A stretch of 5,244 nucleotides of DNA. It comes from Thermofilaceae archaeon (lineage in GTDB: Archaea; Thermoproteota; Thermoprotei; Thermofilales; Thermofilaceae). The DNA is taken from positions 1 through 5,244 of the forward strand of contig JALURH010000070.1 in NCBI GenBank assembly GCA_027017025.1, written 5' to 3'. Below, piece by piece: positions 1 to 5,024 of the stretch; the first letter of the stretch is position 1, and each line of letters opens with the position of its first letter. The position numbers and the translations under genes were made by a program. The notes beneath the pieces were generated by a model, which saw only the letters and a program-made list of their open reading frames with translations, was not told the origin of the DNA and made no database searches.

Positions 1-986
1 TTGCTGGAAACGTTGACCGCTACAAGAAAATATACGATGAAGAGAACCAACGACGCTGACCATGCCCCACTTACAACTCCAAGGTTTCTTAAAATAAGGG
101 AGAAGGAGGGCTGTACTCTTCCAATAAATAACCGTGTTGTTGCTACAGAACCAACTATTGAACCAACATCGCCAACCGTGTCGATAATAGCTGGGTACAC
201 AGTATATACCCCGTTTTCTCTCTCTATAACCCTAGTTAATCTATCTAGGAAAAATCCAGAGAAACCTGCTAGGAAAGAAACAATTACTACAGTTAATATA
301 CATTCCTTCATTTGCTTAACGTAGCTTCGTTCTCCCAAATACGAGTATATAATGGATACCTGGAGCAACGTAAAGAAAACTACGAGAAGTTGGAGTAATA
401 GTGTAGCTGAACTAGCTAGATATATGTTTGATAGAGTGTAGACATAGCATAGTGTAGCAACTATATCAGCTATTGTAGACATAACGGGGTAAACAATTTT
501 ATCTGGGTCGAGCCCACTCTTAAATGAGTAGAAGGCTATAGCAGCCGTTACTGGAGATATGAGGATCAAGGATATATCCATTGTAGCCATAACAACTACT
601 GTAGCGCCTATGACCTCAGATAGCTCAATAATTCCCGAAACTATCCCTATTAATGAACAAATTAAAGTAGTGGTTAAACCGCCAACCAAGGTAAGAGTAA
701 ATACAAGGGCGTAGAGCACCTTTAGATCTCTAGACACTTTCTTGAAGCTTGGCTTAATTGTACCAAGATGTAACTTAGTGGTTAAATTTCCACTAAAGAT
801 ACCGTTTATAACGCCTCTCATACTCAATATACCTGGGTAAAGCAACATAGAGTATGGAACTAATTCTTCTGTTCTCTCCAGGTAAATATATAGGAGGAAA
901 CCTGCAGCTATACCTCCTACATCAAATATCAGGGCTAGGAGAGACTCATTGAATGTATCTCTGAAATCTTTAGTGGATATAGTCAA
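1..986 (-). CDS. SLC41/MgtE-type divalent cation transporter, membrane core (partial, 3' end beyond window)
   Basis: Reading the minus strand from TTG at 986-984 gives 328 residues with no stop before the left edge. The product is a polytopic membrane protein of the SLC41/MgtE integral-membrane family, which moves Mg2+ or similar divalent cations across the cytoplasmic membrane. The family signature appears twice. Residues 50-81 begin YPGILSMRGVINGIFSG and residues 264-295 begin YPAIIDTVGDVGSIVGS; both end in TTxLxxGxxxPSF, so the two-half pseudo-symmetric fold is visible. Between them lies SGLDPDKIVYPVMSTIAD (157-174), whose acidic residues D160, D162 and D174 match the conserved pore-region acidic positions of MgtE. 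There is no N-terminal MgtE_N/CBS regulatory domain: an in-frame stop (1013-1011) closes the frame 24 bases upstream of the start. TTG 986 is the only ordinary start codon before the first membrane segment, with a weak AGG six bases upstream. It is divergent from the PhoU/TrkA_C gene. Family confidence is high; the ion is inferred. Confidence 0.9.
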   Translation of the reverse strand, partial: MTISTKDFRDTFNESLLALIFDVGGIAAGFLLYIYLERTEELVPYSMLLYPGILSMRGVINGIFSGNLTTKLHLGTIKPSFKKVSRDLKVLYALVFTLTLVGGLTTTLICSLIGIVSGIIELSEVIGATVVVMATMDISLILISPVTAAIAFYSFKSGLDPDKIVYPVMSTIADIVATLCYVYTLSNIYLASSATLLLQLLVVFFTLLQVSIIYSYLGERSYVKQMKECILTVVIVSFLAGFSGFFLDRLTRVIERENGVYTVYPAIIDTVGDVGSIVGSVATTRLFIGRVQPSFSLILRNLGVVSGAWSASLVLFIVYFLVAVNVSS

Positions 987-1052
987 TACGTGCCTGAGTA
1001 TTGCCCCAAGTTAAACACCCCTATTGACGCTAGGACATATCTACTTGTTTTA

Positions 1053-1069
1053 ATTACTTTTTAATTTTT
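1053..1069 (-). promoter_or_regulatory. Candidate promoter of the SLC41-type transporter gene
   Basis: On the minus strand this stretch reads gaaaaattaaaaagtaa, an A-rich upstream element followed by TTAAAA, which resembles an archaeal BRE/TATA. It lies about 75 bases before the TTG start, giving a predicted leader of roughly 45-50 bases. The plus-strand face (TTTTTAAT) could alternatively serve the divergent gene, so orientation is uncertain. Confidence 0.35.
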
Positions 1070-1105
1070 CTTAGAGAAAGCTTCTATGACAACTATGTAG
1101 TTCAA

Positions 1106-1117
1106 CTAATATATTAG
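1106..1117 (+). promoter_or_regulatory. Candidate TATA box of the PhoU/TrkA_C gene
   Basis: CTAATATATTAG is a 12-bp perfect palindrome containing a good archaeal TATA core. A start about 25 bases downstream would fall at roughly 1134-1138, giving a leader of 10-15 bases before ATG 1149, or a leaderless message if GTG 1134 is used. The second AT-rich element at 1056-1064 is an alternative. Confidence 0.4.
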
Positions 1118-1148
1118 ACCATGTATATTAAGTGTGGAAGAGGGGGAC

Positions 1149-2279
1149 ATGGATAACAGTTTACCCGTTCTCCTAAAAAATAATAGTAGTGTTAAAGATT
1201 TACTAAGAGAGGCTATTGATCTTACACGGATATCGCTGGATCTAGCATTCTATACCTTCCTTAGCGGTGATGAAGAGCTAGCAAGGGAGGTTCTGAATAT
1301 AGAGAGGACCTTTCATCTATTAGAGTTTCAGATATACGCCAAAACCTCTCTAGCTGTTAGAGACTCCGAGGATGCGGAGAAGGCTATAAGTATACATAAA
1401 CTTGCAACTTCGTTAAATAGAATTGTAGATGCGTCAGGAGACCTAGCTAAATCGCTTCTCAACTTCAAGCCAAGATTTCCTCCATACAGAGGTTATAGTG
1501 GAGAAGAAACAATTGCTAAGGTAGAAGTAGGTGTGGATGGAACACCTAAGCTTGAAGAACTACTATCATCTCTCAAAATTATCGTAAACATAGTGGCTTT
1601 ACGAAGAGACAATAGATGGATACTTGAGCCTTCTTCAAACATAAGGTTACGTGGTGGAGATATTCTTATCCTGAAGGGAACACTAGAATCTATAAATAAA
1701 TTTGCTAAAGCTGTAAATGCACAAACGCTGAAGATAGAGGCTCTGAGGGAGGAGTCCAGCAATATTCTAGAGCTATTCAGGATAGTGGATCTTATGGTAA
1801 TGCTTGCTCTCTCAGCACTCCTAATGAATGATAAATGGATCGCTCGATATGTTGTCGACCTTGAAGAAGTGATTGATGAATATCTCCAGGAATTCGAGAA
1901 ACAAGTTGTCAGCAGCACCCTAGGAGAGCGGGAAAAAGCATCAATGCTCTTCGCGGCTTTTGCTGCAGAGCGGATATCTGATGCTTCGAGAGAAATTATT
2001 ACACCTATACTTGAGGACCTAGAGCCTCACCCAATTTTACTGGATGTATTAATGGAGACTAAAGAAAGGATAGCTATTATGGAAGTAGGGACAGACTATG
2101 ACGGGAAGAAACTAATAGATCTAGACTTTACAAGTAGGGGGATAATAGTGCTTGCTGTAAGAAGAGGTAAACATTGGTTCATAATGCCACCTTACACAGC
2201 CTTCACCCTCAGGGATAGAGATATCCTTATTATAAAATACTATGAGGAATCTGAGAAATTTCTCAGCGAGAAGAAATAG
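1149..2279 (+). CDS. Tandem PhoU-like/TrkA_C (RCK_C) domain protein, probable cation-transport regulator
   Basis: This is a soluble protein of 376 residues with no signal peptide or membrane segment. It is an internal duplication. Numbering from GTG 1134, a helical PhoU-like domain (about 17-110) and a TrkA_C/RCK_C domain (about 122-195) are followed by a second PhoU-like (205-295) and a second RCK_C (307-378). The RCK_C repeats align well: LRRDNRWILEPSSNIRLRGG then DILIL (156-180) against VRRGKHWFIMPPYTAFTLRD then RDILII (342-367). RCK_C domains bind small ligands or ions and control cation channels and transporters; archaeal PhoU-TrkA_C proteins are often encoded beside SLC41/MgtE genes, as here (divergent). 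I infer that it regulates that transporter. No nucleotide-binding TrkA_N domain is present, so it is not a complete TrkA. ATG 1149 is preferred for the purine-rich GGAAGAGGGGGA just before it; in-frame GTG 1134 adds five residues and could be a leaderless start. Confidence 0.9.
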   Translation: MDNSLPVLLKNNSSVKDLLREAIDLTRISLDLAFYTFLSGDEELAREVLNIERTFHLLEFQIYAKTSLAVRDSEDAEKAISIHKLATSLNRIVDASGDLAKSLLNFKPRFPPYRGYSGEETIAKVEVGVDGTPKLEELLSSLKIIVNIVALRRDNRWILEPSSNIRLRGGDILILKGTLESINKFAKAVNAQTLKIEALREESSNILELFRIVDLMVMLALSALLMNDKWIARYVVDLEEVIDEYLQEFEKQVVSSTLGEREKASMLFAAFAAERISDASREIITPILEDLEPHPILLDVLMETKERIAIMEVGTDYDGKKLIDLDFTSRGIIVLAVRRGKHWFIMPPYTAFTLRDRDILIIKYYEESEKFLSEKK

Positions 2280-2290
2280 AAACAGGGGTA

Positions 2291-2332
2291 GATACATTAA
2301 ATTATAATTTTCTGTATCAGACTATATTTTTT
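2291..2332 (+). terminator. Hairpin followed by T6, likely terminator of the PhoU/TrkA_C gene
   Basis: Arms GATACA (2291-2296) and TGTATC (2313-2318) pair around an inner self-complementary AAATTATAATTT (2299-2310). A run of six T follows at 2327-2332, about 50 bases after the stop codon. The T run is the relevant part for archaeal termination; the AT-rich hairpin would be unstable at high temperature. The bases from 2333 to 2438 show no gene, repeat or clear signal. Confidence 0.5.
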
Positions 2333-2438
2333 AACTCACGTGAAGCATGTATTCCACTAAATTAGTCTGGCACTATCCTCCTTTAGCCGTAAACGGTATA
2401 TTGATTGTAAGGTACTCTGGTAACTTCATAGTCTCCAG

Positions 2439-2458
2439 CTAGGGGTATATATCCCTAG
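2439..2458. repeat. Near-perfect 20-bp palindrome upstream of the 2463 TATA box
   Basis: CTAGGG (2439-2444) and CCCTAG (2453-2458) are inverted around GTATATAT; 18 of 20 positions obey the symmetry, and the remaining pair could form G-U in RNA. It ends about five bases before the TATA element at 2463-2471. That is a position where archaeal operators or activator sites often lie. No protein can be assigned. Confidence 0.45.
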
Positions 2459-2471
2459 AAAACTTTATAAG
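2457..2471 (+). promoter_or_regulatory. Strong archaeal promoter (BRE + TATA) pointing into the GC-rich island
   Basis: The stretch reads AGAAAACTTTATAAG: an A-rich BRE-like element followed directly by TTTATAAG, close to the crenarchaeal consensus. Predicted initiation 25-30 bases downstream is about 2493-2498, exactly where base composition switches from AT-rich to GC-rich. No protein-coding gene follows on this strand, so it most plausibly drives a non-coding transcript. It is the best-looking promoter in the window. Confidence 0.55.
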
Positions 2472-2496
2472 CCTTTTACCGATACATATCTTCTTA

Positions 2497-2626
2497 GTTG
2501 GCTCCGATTCCCGAGAACCGCTCCCATAGGGCGGTGAGGGGGTCAAAGCATCGCCGTAATGAACCTAGCCGTGCCCAATACACCTCAATACAATTTGATA
2601 AATGAAGACACGGTTCAGGTGAACGG
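2497..2626 (+). ncRNA. Candidate structured RNA; possible IS200/IS605-type right-end/omega-RNA relic
   Basis: Positions 2497-2580 are about 60% G+C in an otherwise AT-rich intergenic region, a known hallmark of stable RNAs in hyperthermophiles. A strong promoter lies about 30 bases upstream. Two foldable units are visible. The first is a hairpin at 2506-2544: outer arms GATTCCC/GGGGGTC, a GA/GA junction, inner arms ACCGCTC/GGGCGGT, loop CCATA. The second is a long-range stem with ACCTAGCCGTG (2562-2572 region) pairing CACGGTTCAGGT (2609-2620) through one bulged base. An alternative stem GGCGGTG/CATCGCC (2530-2536 with 2549-2555) competes with the first. Small ORFs here are poor candidates. 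The GAACC-hairpin-TGAGGGGGTCAA arrangement resembles the right ends of IS200/IS605 elements, so a transposon relic is an alternative to a host RNA. It matches no RNase P, SRP or tRNA motif that I can see. The 3' end is uncertain. Confidence 0.4.
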
Positions 2627-2631
2627 TAGAT

Positions 2632-3846
2632 CTAGGAAATTATTTTCTCATAAAGGTTGATGTACCTTTTACAGACTTTATCCCAGCTATATTTCTCAGC
2701 TAGTTTCCTAGCATTTAAGCCAATTTCTAACCTAGTATCCACGTCATTAGCAATATAGAGTATAGAATCTATCATTGTATCAAAATCGTCTTCTATGATA
2801 ATATCCTGCCAGTTTCTTACAGCTATGCCTCTAACTGCCTTAGAATTGCATACAATAACTTTCCCCGCAGCCATAGCCTCTAGTGTTTTCAATTTCGATC
2901 CTGTTCCAAGTACTGTTGGAATAACAACTATATCAGCTAGAGCATAATGCTGGTTAATATCTTTGACGTAACCTAGGGGTATGATAGGTAATCCACTATC
3001 GTATCCCTTCTCCCTAACGTAGCTAGATATCCCTCCAGTAATAAGCAACTTTACTTTCTTCCTCCTCTCTAGGACCTTAGGCAGGATAATGTTAGCGAGG
3101 TCGTCTACTGCCTGCTTATTTTGATACATAGTGCTACCAGCAAAAAATAGTACAAGATCGTCCTCACCTATACCAAGCCTAGATTTAAGAGACTTATTAG
3201 GTTCCGTAGGCTTTAGCTTATTGATGTCAACCCCGTTAGGGATAACTACGATCTTAGAGCAATTAACCCCCATCTTAATGTATTTTCCCTTATCATACTC
3301 GGATAAACATATAACACTATCCGCCATATTGAGGTATTCTATCTCCATTTCTCTAATTTTCATCTCCAGGATACTAGCTAGCAAGCGGGGAGTTCCATTG
3401 TACCTCAGTAACTCATTGTACCGCTCACTATATACATCGTGTACCGTTACAACTACAGGTATTCTTCCCCGGAGAGCTTTAATGGTGGGAGGTAATGGCC
3501 ATAGATTCTCTACTTGTACTAGATGTATATCTTCCTTCAGTATCGCCTCCAGCATTCTTCTCCTGAAGAACCTTATAGGACTAAAAAAACTACATAGGGG
3601 GTCATAAGCCGGCATCTTGGTTAGATATTTCAGTAACGCTGTAGCGAGTATGATTTCAGTTTTTGTTGGATATAAGTACATGTATCTATCCCTGTACCTT
3701 GAATGTACCCATGGTAGATCATACATGAATAGTGTGACTCCCAAACCCATATTCTCTAGGCCATCCACTAAATATTCGATTCTTATAGCATTACCATGGT
3801 TGTAGATATGTAGTAGATAGGGTATAGTTACTAATATATTAGTCAA
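2632..3846 (-). CDS. GT4-like (GT-B fold) glycosyltransferase
   Basis: This is a 404-residue cytoplasmic or membrane-associated glycosyltransferase that should transfer a sugar from a nucleotide-activated donor; donor and acceptor cannot be told. It has two Rossmann-like halves. The N-terminal acceptor domain runs from MTNILVTIPYLLHIYNHGNA to about residue 180, with VVVTVHDVYSE at 131-141. The hinge has the typical VIPNGVD (201-207). The C-terminal donor domain has LFFAGSTMYQNK (233-244), LLITGG (267-272) and GTGSKLKTLEAMAAGK (314-329). E323 is the second Glu of the E-x7-E donor motif; the first is Thr315, as in the GSGxKxKxLEAMA subgroup. Length is normal and the gene is intact. TTG 3846 is the start: the protein begins at the first beta strand, a GAGAGAA lies just upstream, and a TATA box sits about 36 bases away. 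It is divergent from galT and convergent with the PhoU/TrkA_C gene. A role in surface glycan, N-glycan or glycolipid assembly is possible but unproven. Confidence 0.9.
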   Translation of the reverse strand: MTNILVTIPYLLHIYNHGNAIRIEYLVDGLENMGLGVTLFMYDLPWVHSRYRDRYMYLYPTKTEIILATALLKYLTKMPAYDPLCSFFSPIRFFRRRMLEAILKEDIHLVQVENLWPLPPTIKALRGRIPVVVTVHDVYSERYNELLRYNGTPRLLASILEMKIREMEIEYLNMADSVICLSEYDKGKYIKMGVNCSKIVVIPNGVDINKLKPTEPNKSLKSRLGIGEDDLVLFFAGSTMYQNKQAVDDLANIILPKVLERRKKVKLLITGGISSYVREKGYDSGLPIIPLGYVKDINQHYALADIVVIPTVLGTGSKLKTLEAMAAGKVIVCNSKAVRGIAVRNWQDIIIEDDFDTMIDSILYIANDVDTRLEIGLNARKLAEKYSWDKVCKRYINLYEKIIS

Positions 3847-3848
3847 TT

Positions 3849-3866
3849 TCTCTCAAAGCTGAGAGA
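3849..3866 (-). promoter_or_regulatory. Inverted repeat over the leader of the glycosyltransferase gene
   Basis: Seven-base arms TCTCTCA and TGAGAGA flank a four-base spacer. The element lies between the TATA box and the TTG start and covers the predicted initiation site. On the minus strand its 3' arm contains the only ribosome-binding-like GAGAGA, two bases before TTG. It could be an operator or an RNA hairpin that masks the site. Confidence 0.35.
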
Positions 3867-3877
3867 GCCTTCACTAA

Positions 3878-3886
3878 CTATAAAGG
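3878..3886 (-). promoter_or_regulatory. TATA box of the glycosyltransferase gene
   Basis: The minus strand reads CCTTTATAG, a good archaeal TATA core. The predicted start about 26 bases downstream is near 3856, leaving a leader of about 10 bases before TTG 3846. Confidence 0.5.
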
Positions 3887-3920
3887 TTATGGTAGAAATA
3901 AATTGTTAACAAAACGTGAA

Positions 3921-3948
3921 TGTATATCTAGCCGAGAAATATTTAATT
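3921..3948 (+). promoter_or_regulatory. Candidate promoter of galT, two possible TATA elements
   Basis: TGTATATCTA (3921-3930) would place initiation near 3951, leaving a leader that includes GGGAG-TGT-CTCCC (3953-3965) and the ribosome-binding site. GAAATATTTAATT (3936-3948) is a better BRE/TATA but would start transcription near 3967-3970, almost at the ribosome-binding site. The sequence alone does not decide. Confidence 0.4.
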
Positions 3949-3966
3949 AACCGGGAGTGTCTCCCA

Positions 3967-3972
3967 GAGGTG
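3967..3972 (+). promoter_or_regulatory. Ribosome-binding site that decides the galT start
   Basis: GAGGTG lies five bases before ATG 3978, matching the anti-Shine-Dalgarno end of archaeal 16S rRNA. It favours ATG 3978 over the in-frame GTG at 3957, which would add seven residues. Confidence 0.6.
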
Positions 3973-3977
3973 TCTCA

Positions 3978-5024
3978 ATGAGTAATGAACTTAGGTGGAA
4001 TCCTATCCTAGGGACATGGGTTATTGTATCCAGCAAGAGGGAATCGCGTCCCTGGAGGGAGGAGAAATGTCCTTTTTGTCCAGGGACACCTGAGACAGGA
4101 TATGGTTGGGATGTCTTGGTCCTAGATAATCGTTTCCCAGCATTGAGGCCAGATGCTAGAACTTCCGTGGAGAGTAGGGATATCTACAGGGTAGAACCTG
4201 GATACGGATACTGCAAGGTGGTTATAGAGAGCCCGGAACATGAGGGGGATCTAGATACTATTCCTATAGAAAATCTCAGGAAGTATTTGAGAATTCTCGG
4301 GGAGGAGACCGCCAAGCTGTGTAGGGACAAAGAAATATGTTATGTTATACCTTTCAGAAATAAAGGTGAATTAATAGGCGTCTCCCTTACCCACCCTCAC
4401 TCACAGATATATGCTCTTCCATTTATTCCCCCAAGGATAAATATTGAATTAAGGAATGCTAGGGAGTTCTATAAGGAACATAATGAATGCCTATTCTGTC
4501 ATATATTAGGGTTTGAGGAGAAAGAAGGTAAGAGAGTTCTATATAGGAATAAGCTGTTTACATCATTCTTACCGTTCTTCGCGATGTGGCCGTATGAAGT
4601 CCATATTTACCCGAGAAAACACGTACTCCATCTCTCAGACTTGGATAGCGGGGGGATAGAGTATCTAGCTGATATCCTGAGGGTAACAGTATCTATGTAT
4701 AATAGATTATTCGACTTTAGCTTACCCTACATAATGATATTCCACCAGGCACCATGTAGAGGTAACTACAACTATTATCATCTCCATATAGAGTTCTACC
4801 CAGTACATAGGGCTAGGGATAAGTTAAAGTATCCAGCAGGTATCGAATGGGGAGCGTGGGTATTTACATACGACGACTTACCTGAAAATAAGGTAGCTGA
4901 ACTAAGGTACGCGCTACAGAAAGCAGTAGAGTATTTGCGGGATAGAGGTTATTCTCCTATGGGCAGAATAATTAGTTGGTACACCTACCTGGGTGGAGGA
5001 ACCCTTACTTCTAGGTATTCATAA
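3978..5024 (+). CDS. galT: Galactose-1-phosphate uridylyltransferase (HIT superfamily)
   Basis: This 348-residue cytoplasmic enzyme should exchange UDP-glucose and galactose-1-phosphate for UDP-galactose and glucose-1-phosphate (Leloir pathway) through a uridylyl-histidine intermediate. Motifs from ATG 3978: the N-terminal RWNPILGTWVIVSSKR; zinc ligands in CPFC (C31, C34), ESPEH (H88) and the first His of the active-site THPHSQ (H139); nucleophile H141, second His of HPH. C-terminal metal-site histidines fit H256 (IFHQAPC) and H268/H270 (YHLHIEFYP). WPYEVHIYPRKHVLHLSDL is the second HIT-like half. A second CxxC in ECLFC (C171, C174) is an extra found in some thermophile relatives. Length matches the family and all catalytic residues are present. 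The glycosyltransferase is divergent; a downstream frame overlaps the 3' end, suggesting co-transcription. A related nucleotidyltransferase with another hexose-1-phosphate specificity cannot be excluded. GTG 3957 is the alternative start. Confidence 0.93.
   Translation: MSNELRWNPILGTWVIVSSKRESRPWREEKCPFCPGTPETGYGWDVLVLDNRFPALRPDARTSVESRDIYRVEPGYGYCKVVIESPEHEGDLDTIPIENLRKYLRILGEETAKLCRDKEICYVIPFRNKGELIGVSLTHPHSQIYALPFIPPRINIELRNAREFYKEHNECLFCHILGFEEKEGKRVLYRNKLFTSFLPFFAMWPYEVHIYPRKHVLHLSDLDSGGIEYLADILRVTVSMYNRLFDFSLPYIMIFHQAPCRGNYNYYHLHIEFYPVHRARDKLKYPAGIEWGAWVFTYDDLPENKVAELRYALQKAVEYLRDRGYSPMGRIISWYTYLGGGTLTSRYS

Noticed and set aside
1..324. Plus-strand open frame of 107 codons
   Set aside because: It lies antisense to the SLC41-type transporter, whose minus-strand translation carries family signatures; the plus-strand text is low-complexity and unlike any domain.
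1105..1117. ACTAATATATTAG shared with 3830-3842 near the glycosyltransferase start, as a common operator
   Set aside because: One copy is a TATA-like element and the other lies within codons 2-5 of the glycosyltransferase gene; in AT-rich DNA a shared 13-base AT palindrome is weak evidence.
1493..1918. Minus-strand open frame inside the PhoU/TrkA_C gene
   Set aside because: Serine-rich shadow translation opposite a well-supported coding region, with no own ribosome-binding site.
2497..2630. RNase P RNA, SRP RNA, tRNA or C/D box sRNA
   Set aside because: No RNase P conserved regions, no SRP helix 8 motif, no tRNA T-arm or acceptor pairing, and no RUGAUGA/CUGA box pairs in the right order.
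2559..2660. Small plus-strand ORF of 33 codons starting MNLAVPNTPQ
   Set aside because: No ribosome-binding site, overlaps the end of the glycosyltransferase gene antisense, and lies in the structured GC-rich island; more likely chance.
3131..3805. Two plus-strand open frames (3131-3607 and 3617-3805) opposite the glycosyltransferase
   Set aside because: Antisense shadows of conserved GT4 motifs; no recognisable domain and no promoter.
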